A DNA stretch of 64,000 nt from Clostridia bacterium (GCA_017522515.1 JAFWZH010000259.1:1-64000); one strand, 5' to 3'; positions 15,586-24,617 are shown, counted from the first letter of the stretch. A program made the numbers and translations. Notes: generated by a model from the sequence alone, not told the origin.

Positions 15586-16153
15586 AAACAAGCCTTTTTA
15601 TGTACAAGTGACCTCAAAAAAAATAAAAAACCCCTCCTTTTCACAAAGGAAGAGTTTCGTATCATTATAATTTATCAAATTTTCAAAAAGTATTTGTGCA
15701 AATGTATAGTATATTTGAAAAAAACGCAACTTATTAGCATCTGTATTTCTTTTTCTTTTAATGAAGAATTATCAGTTTGTCTACATTATGACACTTGTGA
15801 TAGGTGTATTATTAAATATTGTGTAGTAATAATGTTTCAATGGCAATAAAAATTCTTTTTTTATTGTCAGCCCCCCCCCAAAAAAAAAAATAATTAATAA
15901 AAAATTAATTAAAATTATCTCCAAAATCAATGAATGAAAATGGTCCCAAAAATCTTTTTTCGAAAAAAGTGCAAGATGTAGTTTTGGACGCCCACTTTGT
16001 TCGTCCAAAACTAAAAGTGAAGACAAAAACACAGTTTTTGTCTTCATCCTCATTTTGTTTCCTAATGGTAAAATTGAGGATTTTTTGAACAATCTCCAAA
16101 GTCGATTGCCAAGTAAAAGAAGCATAAATTATCTTCAATTAATTTATTTTTTT
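15586..16153. other. Non-coding structured region between repeat array and nuclease gene
   Basis: 570 bp with no supported gene. It is very AT-rich with a C9A11 homopolymer (15871-15890), a perfect 16-bp palindrome CTTTTTTCGAAAAAAG (15954-15969), and two adjacent long hairpins (15980-16045). A CAATAAA/TTTATTG dyad is near 15844-15868. The combination beside an iteron-like array is suggestive of an origin (oriV, ssi or oriT) but not proof. Confidence 0.5.
15980..16045. repeat. Two adjacent perfect hairpins (11 bp and 12 bp)
   Basis: The first hairpin is AGTTTTGGACG (15980-15990) with CGTCCAAAACT (16002-16012), 11-nt loop. The second is GAAGACAAAAAC (16019-16030) with GTTTTTGTCTTC (16034-16045), 3-nt loop. 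No T tract follows either one, so simple termination is unlikely. Single-strand initiation or relaxase/primase sites often have paired stems like these. Confidence 0.75.
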
Positions 16154-16218
16154 TCACTCAGTGATAAATAAAAATTATATTTTTGCATTGTTAATACATC
16201 ACTCAGTGATAAATAAAA
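16154..16218 (+). promoter_or_regulatory. Promoter flanked by twin palindromic operators
   Basis: TCACTCAGTGATAAATAAAA occurs identically at 16154-16173 and 16199-16218. Each copy contains the palindrome TCACT-C-AGTGA. The -7 box TATTTTTG (16178-16185) lies between them, so a bound repressor would cover both the -33 region and the start site. The downstream copy ends 7 bp before the ATG at 16226, whose product has a winged-helix domain and may be the repressor. Confidence 0.75.
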
Positions 16219-16225
16219 TAGAACT

Positions 16226-17257
16226 ATGGCACATGAAAATTTAAAAAGATTTCTCATTGGAGATTCAGGAAAGAGGTTTGTCAAAGATATGACAACAGCA
16301 ACCTATGAGTGGGCGAACAAAGTTCCTTCTGAGTTTTTCAATTTTCGCATTTTTGAGGAGTTGACAATTCGTTATGAGACTGGCGAAAAAACTCGTTTAG
16401 GACTAGACCGACAAGATCATTATCGTTTTGATGCTGTTTTCTATATTCAGCCTGGAAGACGTGCATTAAATCAAAAGCAATGTTACAATGTCGGCATTGA
16501 ATTGAAGAACTCTAAAGCGGATCTTATGGGAGATCAAAAGATAAGCAAATATATCGGGTGGACTGATTTCTTTTTCATAGGAGTTCCTTCCAATCTGATT
16601 AATGATGCAAAGCAGAAGGTCAATAATATATATAATGATAATGAGACTTTAAAGGGATATATTGGAATTATGAATGTCGAGACTGGTGAAATTGTGACTT
16701 TGCCTGATCGTCAAAACGTGTCAATTGACAACGTGTGCAAATTACAGGAGCAGATCATATATAATATTATATTCGCAGATGTGAAAGCGATATCATTTAA
16801 GATAGAGGATGTATTTGTCGATACAGAATCTCCTATCACAAACAAATACGATGCGGAGGAAGATAAGAAACGTCGTTTAGCATATGCTGAATATAAGCAG
16901 GCAACACTCAATGAACTTGCGAGACGAGCAACTAATCTTCCATTTGGCACTGCACAAGTCTACAATAAACTAGATATTAATGCAAAGCAAGTTTTTTGGG
17001 GAATACTGGACGAACAAGGAGAGACAAACACAAGAACTCAGATCAGTGAGAAATCGGGTGTGTCTCTCCAAAAAATAGATCGTAGTCTTACTATTCTGAC
17101 AGAATATGGACTTATAAAAAGAGAAGGATCAAAAAAGAAAGGACGTTACGTTGTTGACATGCCAATAGACAAGAGAGCCAGTTGTGCTTCTTGTAAACTG
17201 AAAAATAAATGTGAATATACAGGAGCCGAAACAGGCAATTGTGCAAGGTTTAGATAA
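16226..17257 (+). CDS. MmcB-like PD-(D/E)XK protein fused to winged helix and Cys cluster
   Basis: Length 343 residues in three parts. Residues about 25-130 resemble MmcB-type nucleases: YRFDAVFYI supplies D, GIELKNSKADL the E-x-K, and DQKISKYIGWTDFFFIGVP the downstream signature. Residues about 250-310 form a winged helix (RTQISEKSGVSLQKIDRSLTIL). The last 25 residues hold four cysteines (CASCKLKNKC...GNC), possibly a zinc or Fe-S site. It is the only plus-strand gene in this part and is under twin operators, so autoregulation is likely. The role (DNA processing, ICE regulator or defence) is open. Confidence 0.6.
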   Translation: MAHENLKRFLIGDSGKRFVKDMTTATYEWANKVPSEFFNFRIFEELTIRYETGEKTRLGLDRQDHYRFDAVFYIQPGRRALNQKQCYNVGIELKNSKADLMGDQKISKYIGWTDFFFIGVPSNLINDAKQKVNNIYNDNETLKGYIGIMNVETGEIVTLPDRQNVSIDNVCKLQEQIIYNIIFADVKAISFKIEDVFVDTESPITNKYDAEEDKKRRLAYAEYKQATLNELARRATNLPFGTAQVYNKLDINAKQVFWGILDEQGETNTRTQISEKSGVSLQKIDRSLTILTEYGLIKREGSKKKGRYVVDMPIDKRASCASCKLKNKCEYTGAETGNCARFR

Positions 17258-17260
17258 AAA

Positions 17261-17290
17261 AAGTCGTTGCACATCACTGTGAAACGGCTT
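17261..17290. terminator. Bidirectional terminator between convergent genes
   Basis: AAGTCGTT (17261-17268) pairs with AACGGCTT (17283-17290) with one G-T wobble. CACA/TGTG extends the stem inside. On the minus strand a T7 run follows (17254-17262). It lies between the stop of the nuclease-like gene and the stop of the coupling protein gene. Confidence 0.8.
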
Positions 17291-17317
17291 TTGATTATTG
17301 TTAGTTTAAATAAGAAG

Positions 17318-19606
17318 TTATTTTTTGCCTTTGTTTTTTGATTGAATTATCAACCATATCTCTTTGAGTCTATTGTCCGTACTATTTTGGAGTTCTTTCA
17401 TTTGATTGTCTAATAGATCTGCAATGTCTGCAGATATTCTATCATGATTAGCTCTTAATATCTCGTTCATTCGTTTGTCTCTGATTTCCTGAACTCTTCT
17501 TTGTATATATCCTGAACTATCTTCATTAGATATCTTTTCGTAAACAGTTAAAAGTTCTTTAGGATTTTTGGCTGATCTAATAGCATTGAAGTATGATTTT
17601 GCTATAGTGTTGAGTGTTTCGTTGCCTTCTAATTCGTAATACAAGTTACGAAGATTAATAAAAACTTGCTTGTCATCAAAGGTCTTAAAATCGGGAATTT
17701 GTTTTCCTTCGTTTTTTTCTCGTTTGACCGCTTCCATATCAACATCTATGTTGCAATGAAAGACTTTATGATCTGACTCTTTTCCGAAATCGTCTGCATA
17801 CAAACCGACAAATTTTCCTTGAGAAAGTTGCGAAATACGACTTTGTGGAATCATATAGTCCAGTTGTTCAGAGATGGAGATGCTTGTTCCTCCATCGTTG
17901 ATTGACATTGATTTTTTCTGTTGCTTGTTCTTTCCGAATCGTTCAGAAAGATTTTTCGCAGTTTCGTCAAATACTTGGCCAGAGAAAACGTTACCAATTG
18001 TTTTGATGATTTTACTAGCTTCTTCTTTACCGTAAACAGCTTCTAGTTGGGAAAAATCTTGAAACCCAAGACAAACGGCAATTTTGTTAGAACGAGCTGT
18101 GGCTATAAGGTTGTCAAGTCCCATAAAGTATATTGTAGGAAGCTCGTCGACGATAATTGATAGCTTTGCTTTGTTCTGTTTGTTCGTTAGTTTTGTGACT
18201 CGACCATTAAAGAGTCCTAGGGCAACACCATAAATTTTGTCGTATTCGGGATTATTACCAAGACATAGGACTTTAGGTTCATGAGGGTTGTTTAAATCAA
18301 GAGAAAAATCATCACCACTCAATGCCCAATAAAGTCCATCCGAGATCAAATCGGTTATGGCAATTTGGATGCTGGCAACCTGTCCAGACAACTGGTCAAC
18401 AGCTCCGTTTTTCCAAGACTCAAAAAAGTTAGACATGGAAGCTTTAAGATCAAGAGAATTGAGAGAGTCTAAGTGAGCGTACATCAATGGAATCATTTTA
18501 TCCATTGGTGAACATATAAGTTCAATTACATGTGGAAAAGTACAATATTTTCCATTTTCTGTTCTAGCTAAATACCATATTGCACATTTTAAAAGGGAGA
18601 TAGCAGATTTCGCAAAAAAATCTTGGTTTTTGATCCAGTCTTTCTGAAGGTTAAGTGCTATGACTGTTGCTATTTCTACAGCTTGTGCCTGATCTTCCAA
18701 AAATTCTGCTTTAATAGGATTACATCTGTGACTTTTTCGAGGATCATCGAAATTCACAACACAAAATTTAGGTTTACATCCATATCTTTTAAGGAATTCT
18801 TTTTCGTTCCAGATTGTATTGTTATAAACAATTTCGGATAGAGTAGGGAACTTGTAATCGTAACAGTACATACAATATCCTTTTGCAAGTTGTTGTCTTA
18901 TCATTTGATTGATAATAGCAAAAGATTTACCTGAACCAGGTGTTCCTAAAACCATTGTGGCACGGAACGGATTAATGATGTTTATCCATCCATGGCGTAT
19001 TTCTTTCATATATTTATAAATTGTACGAAGATTCACGCTATCGTCTGTTTCTATTAGCACCTCGTTTTGTTTGAATGCACTTTCTTCTATTTGGTTAAAT
19101 TCGTCATTTCTATCTAGTGTCTCATCTAAAGACGCCGTATAAATAGTTCCTCCATAGATGATACCATAAAAACTATTGATAAGAATCAATATGTATAAAA
19201 ACACAATAATAGGATGTGGAGAATACTCTCCTTTTGATATTAATAAGATAGGGTTCAAAAAATATACAATTGAAGCCAAACCGATAACTTTTCTGCCGAT
19301 TGCTTTTGTTGGAACAAATTCTTTTTTGAAAAATTTAAGTTTGTCTTTTTTGGGAGCCGTATCTGATATGATCATAAATATTGTCAATATATAAATGACA
19401 ATAAGAGAAATATATGGACTCTCAAATACAGATATGGCTTTGCCTATTTTTAGATAGACAATATGGCATATATTAAAAAATGGATTTTGAAATTCTGCAT
19501 GTAGAAAATCAAAACAATACCATGTGATGTTATATATAAACATCACAAAAATAATTAGCCAAAAAAATGCTAACCATTTTCTGAAGACTTCATCATTTTC
19601 TTTCAT
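17318..19606 (-). CDS. Type IV coupling protein (VirD4/TraG-like, MobC-like)
   Basis: Length 762 residues. Membrane helices lie near 10-28, 64-82, 108-123 and 132-152. Walker A is GTPGSGKSF (221-229) and Walker B LSIIVDELPTIYF near 490. The VirD4 signature ATARSNKIAVCLGFQDFSQL follows. It carries the relaxase-DNA complex to the transfer channel. It is the third gene of the mobilisation operon, 12 bp after the relaxase, and ends at a bidirectional terminator. The roughly 150-residue C-terminus after the ATPase is lysine/glutamate-rich and helical. Confidence 0.93.
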   Translation of the reverse strand: MKENDEVFRKWLAFFWLIIFVMFIYNITWYCFDFLHAEFQNPFFNICHIVYLKIGKAISVFESPYISLIVIYILTIFMIISDTAPKKDKLKFFKKEFVPTKAIGRKVIGLASIVYFLNPILLISKGEYSPHPIIVFLYILILINSFYGIIYGGTIYTASLDETLDRNDEFNQIEESAFKQNEVLIETDDSVNLRTIYKYMKEIRHGWINIINPFRATMVLGTPGSGKSFAIINQMIRQQLAKGYCMYCYDYKFPTLSEIVYNNTIWNEKEFLKRYGCKPKFCVVNFDDPRKSHRCNPIKAEFLEDQAQAVEIATVIALNLQKDWIKNQDFFAKSAISLLKCAIWYLARTENGKYCTFPHVIELICSPMDKMIPLMYAHLDSLNSLDLKASMSNFFESWKNGAVDQLSGQVASIQIAITDLISDGLYWALSGDDFSLDLNNPHEPKVLCLGNNPEYDKIYGVALGLFNGRVTKLTNKQNKAKLSIIVDELPTIYFMGLDNLIATARSNKIAVCLGFQDFSQLEAVYGKEEASKIIKTIGNVFSGQVFDETAKNLSERFGKNKQQKKSMSINDGGTSISISEQLDYMIPQSRISQLSQGKFVGLYADDFGKESDHKVFHCNIDVDMEAVKREKNEGKQIPDFKTFDDKQVFINLRNLYYELEGNETLNTIAKSYFNAIRSAKNPKELLTVYEKISNEDSSGYIQRRVQEIRDKRMNEILRANHDRISADIADLLDNQMKELQNSTDNRLKEIWLIIQSKNKGKK

Positions 19607-19618
19607 ATATAATAATGT

Positions 19619-21817
19619 TTAATGTTTCTTGATATATCCCATTTTCTTATTTTCTCCAAGATCTTCTGGAAGATCTGATAGTGTGTTATAAATTTGATTT
19701 ATATCACCTGTCGCTATTGACGCTGATAACCTATTAGCAAGAATAGGATTGTATTTAGAAATTTTAGTTATCTCATACTCTATTCTTTTCATGTTATTAG
19801 ATCTGAATGCTATGCTAATTTCGTTCATTACTTTGAATTTGTTACTTGGTAATCCCCAACTATTGTAATGTCGCAAACGAATATCATTGTATGTGTTTTG
19901 ATAGTTTATTTTGTCTAAAAGGACACGGTAATTGTCCTTTAGTTTGACATAACCTACTCTGTCGATATCATCATATCTTCCAATGAAATATTCTATAGTG
20001 CCGTTTGGTTGTGTTTTAGGGATGATAAGTAGTCCATTCTGTTGTAGAATGTTAACTTGGATTAAAATATCCTGGTTCTTGTTTGCATTGAGCAGTTTGT
20101 CAACGAAATTGATTGTAATCTTTTTGGCCACATCGCTTTTCGACTGATTGTCAAGAAAATCTAAAAACATTGGCCGAGAGTGGATGTCATCATATTTGAT
20201 TCCTGATATGCCACTTTTTAAGAAATCCTCAATCATATTTTTATCTGATTTAGAGAATGTTTTTTCTTCTTTGAAATTTATGTTGTTGAGTAATGATACA
20301 TTACTTTCATAATGTACTTTGTTGTTTTGTTTGTGATAGAAAGATTTTCCATCATACATTATATTGTATTTTGCCAAAAAACATCCAGTTAGATCTTCTG
20401 ATAAATTAAGCTGATGGGCGGTTTCAATTGCAGAGTTAACTTGATATTTAAAGTACTCAATTTCTTTATTTTTGATGTGGTCAAATTCTTTCTTCTTGAA
20501 ATTGATATAATTATTTATGCATAAATCAACCAATTCTGGCAAATGACATTCTTTTATAAGTAGTTCTCTAAACAATTCTCTTTTTGAATCTAAATTGACA
20601 ATCATATCAGACTCGAAGAAATAATTTTTCTTCTTTTCCTTGTCATAGATGTCTCTTAATTCTTTAGAAATATCTTGTATTAACTTAAATCTCTCAGAAG
20701 AAGATAATGTTTTTTCTTTGGTAAGGTTATCTTTCAATCGAGATTGGATATCTTTATCTAGTTCACTTAATTTAAAGACGATTCCTTTTACGTTATTGAC
20801 AAATGAAACACCAAGTAGTCTACCGTCATTATTGATGCTATACTGTACATCGATACCGCTATTTTTCAAAATGTCCTTGAAGTCATCATAAGAAATCCCC
20901 TGCTTATATTGATTAAGGGTTCTAATGATTTGTTTTGACATAAAATCTTTGATTTGTTTTATAGCAAGTTTTTCCTGTTTGAAATATTTTTCGTCATTTT
21001 CAAACTTTTGCTCAAAATGAGAATATGAGAATTGCTGGCTGATGGTACTGCCAGACAACCCTTTTTTTTCTTCGGTGTCTTCGAGTGTATAAAACATTAT
21101 GCCATTATAATTTTCTCCATCTTTTTTTGTCCCCGATACAACTTTTGCTTTTATGTTATATTGCAATAAGATTTTGTTTAGCTCATTTGTGTTTTTATAT
21201 CTATAATTTTTTGTTATATATCTTAATATCTTTCTTATCTTCTTTACAAGATCTTTTTCTCCATAATGTATAGCGTCTGATCCTGGAGTTATTTTACTTT
21301 CTTCCATGAAAGCATTTACATTGTCTATTACTTTCTTTGCTTTCTCTTTTGGTGTCAATTTAGTATTTTCTGCAGGTTCAAGATTATATTTGATTTCAAG
21401 GTCTTGCCTTACTTTATTTGCTCTTTTTTTCTCATAGTTAGTGTCAATCTTGTTGCCATTAAAATCAATGTTAGTTGTAACTATATGAATATGTATCTTG
21501 TCGATGTCCTCATGTTTGACAACAAGGCAAGGCTGGTTGTCCCATCCCATCTGATTCATGAAATCTGTAGCTATATTATTTAATGTGTCATCGTCCAAAT
21601 TGTTTTCAGCTGGATTTATTATTATGTGTTTTGCCACATTTTTTATTCTACTGTCTTGAGAAGTTAATTCATTCAGATATTTAAGATGCTGTTTAAATGA
21701 AGCTTTTAGACTCATATAGTTAGATGATAATGGAGTGGCCACCTCACCTTCAACCTTTTTCAGGTTGTAAGCGAGAATACTAGATATACTGTTGCTATTA
21801 CATATTTTTACAATCAT
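19619..21817 (-). CDS. Relaxase (MobB/BmgA-like, MOBP-type)
   Basis: Length 732 residues. The relaxase domain lies in the first 200. The likely catalytic tyrosine is Y17 (SSILAYNLKK), AKHIIINP is near 62-69, and the metal-binding 3H motif has H102, H109 and H111 (KHEDIDKIHIHIV). The remaining 500 residues are helical and unassigned; a long C-terminus is not unusual for relaxases of Bacteroidales ICEs. It would nick oriT and pilot the strand. It starts 4 bp after the accessory protein stop. Confidence 0.9.
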   Translation of the reverse strand: MIVKICNSNSISSILAYNLKKVEGEVATPLSSNYMSLKASFKQHLKYLNELTSQDSRIKNVAKHIIINPAENNLDDDTLNNIATDFMNQMGWDNQPCLVVKHEDIDKIHIHIVTTNIDFNGNKIDTNYEKKRANKVRQDLEIKYNLEPAENTKLTPKEKAKKVIDNVNAFMEESKITPGSDAIHYGEKDLVKKIRKILRYITKNYRYKNTNELNKILLQYNIKAKVVSGTKKDGENYNGIMFYTLEDTEEKKGLSGSTISQQFSYSHFEQKFENDEKYFKQEKLAIKQIKDFMSKQIIRTLNQYKQGISYDDFKDILKNSGIDVQYSINNDGRLLGVSFVNNVKGIVFKLSELDKDIQSRLKDNLTKEKTLSSSERFKLIQDISKELRDIYDKEKKKNYFFESDMIVNLDSKRELFRELLIKECHLPELVDLCINNYINFKKKEFDHIKNKEIEYFKYQVNSAIETAHQLNLSEDLTGCFLAKYNIMYDGKSFYHKQNNKVHYESNVSLLNNINFKEEKTFSKSDKNMIEDFLKSGISGIKYDDIHSRPMFLDFLDNQSKSDVAKKITINFVDKLLNANKNQDILIQVNILQQNGLLIIPKTQPNGTIEYFIGRYDDIDRVGYVKLKDNYRVLLDKINYQNTYNDIRLRHYNSWGLPSNKFKVMNEISIAFRSNNMKRIEYEITKISKYNPILANRLSASIATGDINQIYNTLSDLPEDLGENKKMGYIKKH

Positions 21818-21821
21818 GATA

Positions 21822-22214
21822 TTATAAAGACTCTCTATATTCCTGTTCTATTTTATCTGCTAATTCTTTAATATAATTGGCAATTTGTATAACAACAAAT
21901 TGGTTTTCTCTTAATTTTTTTAGCTCTGTAATGAGGAATGTCTTTTCTGTAATGTCATTCATCTTTAGATTTAAGATATGTGTTGATTGATTAATATTAT
22001 TGCCTAACATGTTAAGCTCTTTGACTGCACTCGACAATACCCTCCAAATATCGATGTCTGTATATCGCTTGTATTTTTTTTCAGAGTTATAAATAGTGTC
22101 ATGAAAAAATTTGCTGACAGATTTGTATTCACTGTCCTTAAATTTTTGCATTATTGTTTCATATTCACTGTCGGATAATCGAAGCGTAAACCTTTTTGTT
22201 TTAGTTCTGCTCAT
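21822..22214 (-). CDS. Mobilisation accessory protein (MobA/MobC-like, RHH)
   Basis: Length 130 residues. The N-terminal strand KRFTLRLSDSEYETIM and following helices form a ribbon-helix-helix. The central LNMLGNNINQ is the hallmark of MobC-type relaxosome proteins. It would bind oriT and help the relaxase. It is first in the mobilisation operon, 8 nt after leader copy D, so oriT may lie in the 90-bp gap upstream. Confidence 0.9.
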   Translation of the reverse strand: MSRTKTKRFTLRLSDSEYETIMQKFKDSEYKSVSKFFHDTIYNSEKKYKRYTDIDIWRVLSSAVKELNMLGNNINQSTHILNLKMNDITEKTFLITELKKLRENQFVVIQIANYIKELADKIEQEYRESL

Positions 22215-22222
22215 ATGGTAAA

Positions 22223-22275
22223 TTTTAATGAATTATGCATTAGCAAAATTACATATATTTTGTTAGTTTTGACAA
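22223..22275 (-). promoter_or_regulatory. Mobilisation operon promoter and leader, copy D
   Basis: Minus strand: TTG (22275-22273), 21 bp, TAATTTTG (22251-22244), then GCATAATTCATTAAAA (22238-22223), then 8 nt to the ATG at 22214. Unlike copies B, C and E there is no separate stem-loop, because the motif begins almost at the expected transcript start. Confidence 0.72.
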
Positions 22276-22304
22276 TAAAAAAGAAAATAGTAAATAAAAT
22301 AAAT

Positions 22305-22790
22305 ATGAAGAAAAGTGAAATTGAAGATTTGATATGGAAAATCGAAAGTGCACACACAAGGTTTGATTTTGACAGTCTAGTGGCGGAGTTGAAGAAAGAG
22401 GGTGGGGCAAAGAGTCTATTGTATGGAAATAATGTTGGTGAACCTGACTTTTTGCGTGATCTGTATGAGACGAGTCTAGCGAACGGAGGTTTTTATTTTG
22501 AGAGTATGTGGGAATCAAAAATACTGCCAGAAGGAGCAAAAGAATGCATTTTTGATTACGATATAATCTATAGAGAATTGGAGCGTCAATCTAATTTGGA
22601 ACAAAACAGAGTTCAGGGAGTTTTGGCAAAATATATGGCTGATTTTCCTGTGCTACCTACTTATCAAAAAGGATTTAATTTCGATGAGTGTTTTATTAGA
22701 TTTTTGAATGACGACCATTTTGATATGTCAATTATGTTTTCGAACCGTTTGTATTGGTGGTATGATCTGCATCGAGAATTGTTTGATTAA
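22305..22790 (+). CDS. Hypothetical protein, ICE cargo
   Basis: Length 161 residues from the ATG at 22305. The frame is open back to 22215, but that part overlaps the divergent mob promoter and reads as junk. The protein is acidic, aromatic-rich at the C-terminus (SNRLYWWYDLHRELFD), with no recognised motif. It is divergent from the mobilisation operon and 67 bp upstream of the AbiE-like pair's ATG. It may belong with that pair, though the pair has its own promoter. Confidence 0.65.
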   Translation: MKKSEIEDLIWKIESAHTRFDFDSLVAELKKEGGAKSLLYGNNVGEPDFLRDLYETSLANGGFYFESMWESKILPEGAKECIFDYDIIYRELERQSNLEQNRVQGVLAKYMADFPVLPTYQKGFNFDECFIRFLNDDHFDMSIMFSNRLYWWYDLHRELFD

Positions 22791-22809
22791 AATATATTGT
22801 GCTTTAGTC

Positions 22810-22841
22810 TTGATGGAAGATAGAAATTTAGTTTAACTTTG
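22810..22841 (+). promoter_or_regulatory. Promoter of the AbiE-like pair
   Basis: TTG (22810-22812), 21 bp, TAACTTTG (22834-22841), 16 bp before the ATG at 22858. Confidence 0.7.
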
Positions 22842-22857
22842 TGAAAAAATAAGGCAT

Positions 22858-23190
22858 ATGAAAAATCTGGATGAAAATATTGTAAAAAAGAAAATAGATT
22901 TGAGCCAATATCTATATTTTAAGAATGTCTTATGGTCTTACAGAAGGAATAAACATGCCAGGTTACAAGACAATGATCTAATTGTAACCAGTTTGACTTA
23001 TCTTGAACTGGAAGAAATGGACATGTTGTTTGATATTTTTTCTTATGATAAAGTGAAACAAGTCTGGGTTGAAAAAATGGTTTCTCATGAGGATTATTAC
23101 GGAGTCTTAAATAAGATGTTGGCGTATCTTATATTTGGAATTAAAAATTACAATAAATTTAGAGAAGAAGTATGTGGAAAGAGATGCTGA
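22858..23190 (+). CDS. DUF6922-like protein, putative antitoxin of the AbiEii partner
   Basis: Length 110 residues. The pattern YLYFKNVLWSYRRNK...DNDLIVTSLTYLELEEMDMLFDIF...VKQVWVEKMV matches small DUF6922-type proteins that commonly precede nucleotidyltransferase toxins in Bacteroidetes. It overlaps the toxin gene by 19 bp, which implies coupled translation. It is probably helical and cytosolic. Antitoxin function is inferred from gene order. Confidence 0.65.
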   Translation: MKNLDENIVKKKIDLSQYLYFKNVLWSYRRNKHARLQDNDLIVTSLTYLELEEMDMLFDIFSYDKVKQVWVEKMVSHEDYYGVLNKMLAYLIFGIKNYNKFREEVCGKRC

Positions 23191-24494
23191 CACCCAATAC
23201 TCAAAGCGTTATTGAGAATATATCAAAATTGGAGTGTATAAAAGATTTTCATTTATGTGGAGGAACTGGCATTGCGTTACAATTAAAACATAGACGTAGT
23301 GAGGATTTAGATTTTGAACTGCTTTCCGTTCAGGGAAAAAATGAAGAATCAAAACGGTTGGATCATGGACGGATAATTGATGAATTGAAGTCTGTGTTTG
23401 GTTCAGTTGAAAATGGAGAAGGTGTTGTTACAAACAACCATTTCGAGTGTTTTGTCGGGAATCATGTTAAATTGTCTTTTTTCAAACCAACATATAAAGT
23501 CCCTGTGTTGAATGAGGTCAGCATACTCAACAATTTGAAAACAGTGTCTCTCCAAGATGCGTTGGGCATGAAGTTATATGTTATAACACAACGAGATAAG
23601 TTTAGGGATTATTATGACATTTACTCTATACTAAAAGAAGGTTATTCTTTGGAGGACGGTATTAGGTATGCATTGTCTTTTTCTAGACATGATATTTCAT
23701 CTAATAACATCATTCAAAAGATATTATCAAAAGATTTTTTTGATCCATCAAAAAAAGAAGGATATTTTGATTTTAATGAATTAAAGGCAAAATATAATGT
23801 TAGTTCATCTCAAATATGTGACTTTATTGAAGAAAAGTTAACTAGAGTACAGATAAAGAAAATCAAGGTTGATACGACAATAAATAAGTCAATAGGCAGG
23901 TTGTTCTACGAAACATTTATAAATGTAAAAGCGAATCGATTAGTTAGAATTCTAGATTGCTTTCAAGAATATAAGGAACTTCAGAATGGTGATGCTAAAA
24001 TTAATTATTTAAGCGGATTATTATCTTCTGTTGGTGTTAATGTAGCTCCTTATGATTTTAGCAATGCTGATTTTCTTGAATTGAGAAAAAATAAAGATGT
24101 AGACAGCTTAAAAAAAGTTGATGAAATAATATCAGAATATGACTTGTATAACAAGTTGAGACTCGAAATAGAACAACAGAATCATGCAATAAAAGAAGCA
24201 CAAGAAGTAAAAATGGAATATTCACTTAAGAGTATTCTTATTGAAAATTGTAATTTGAAAATTGATGATTTAAAGAATCAACTTAAAGATTTGCGTTTCT
24301 TTGAAGAGTTTGAAAGTGCAGAAAGAGAGAAATTTAAACTCAAGACAAAAGTAGAAACAAAAAAAAATTGTAAAAAAATGGATGCAATTCTTGATTCAGA
24401 TTTAAATCTGATGAGAGATAACATTAAACAAAAGCAGGAGGATTCAGAGAAACAAAAAGAAACGAATACGAGGACAATAAAAAGAAAACGGTAA
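23172..24494 (+). CDS. AbiEii-family nucleotidyltransferase toxin with long coiled-coil C-terminus
   Basis: Length 440 residues. The nucleotidyltransferase core lies in residues 1-170: LCGGTGIALQLKHRRSEDLDFEL gives the G-G-T and D-x-D-F motifs, then VSLQDALGMKLYVITQRDKFRDYYDIY. The usual family length is about 200-300. Here residues 200-440 add a helical extension, from about 310 a Lys/Glu-rich coiled coil ending in a very basic tail (TNTRTIKRKR). It probably works as an abortive-infection toxin by modifying tRNA or protein, as known for relatives. The extension could bind nucleic acid or a partner. Confidence 0.8.
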   Translation: MWKEMLTPNTQSVIENISKLECIKDFHLCGGTGIALQLKHRRSEDLDFELLSVQGKNEESKRLDHGRIIDELKSVFGSVENGEGVVTNNHFECFVGNHVKLSFFKPTYKVPVLNEVSILNNLKTVSLQDALGMKLYVITQRDKFRDYYDIYSILKEGYSLEDGIRYALSFSRHDISSNNIIQKILSKDFFDPSKKEGYFDFNELKAKYNVSSSQICDFIEEKLTRVQIKKIKVDTTINKSIGRLFYETFINVKANRLVRILDCFQEYKELQNGDAKINYLSGLLSSVGVNVAPYDFSNADFLELRKNKDVDSLKKVDEIISEYDLYNKLRLEIEQQNHAIKEAQEVKMEYSLKSILIENCNLKIDDLKNQLKDLRFFEEFESAEREKFKLKTKVETKKNCKKMDAILDSDLNLMRDNIKQKQEDSEKQKETNTRTIKRKR

Positions 24495-24582
24495 AAGTGG
24501 ATTTTAAGTTATTCTATAAAACATATTACATTACATACTTCAGTTGTCATTGGGTGATCACTGCGGTATTCTGGACAAAACG

Positions 24583-24617
24583 AAAAGAGGGCATATCATT
24601 TTGATACACCCTCTTTT
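24583..24617 (+). terminator. Terminator after the AbiE-like pair
   Basis: A 9-bp stem AAAAGAGGG (24583-24591) with CCCTCTTTT (24609-24617), with inner TATCA/TGATA pairing. It lies 90 bp after the toxin stop. The 90 bp from there to the antitoxin stop at 24706 holds nothing I recognise. Confidence 0.8.

Noticed and set aside
15108..15849. Long ORFs (152-229 codons) across the 18-bp array on both strands
   Set aside because: An 18-bp unit without stops is open in several frames at once; the predicted proteins are simple 6-residue repeats with no promoter or homology support.
22215..22304. N-terminal 30 codons of the ORF starting at 22215
   Set aside because: They overlap the divergent mobilisation promoter and leader; the ATG at 22305 is a better start.
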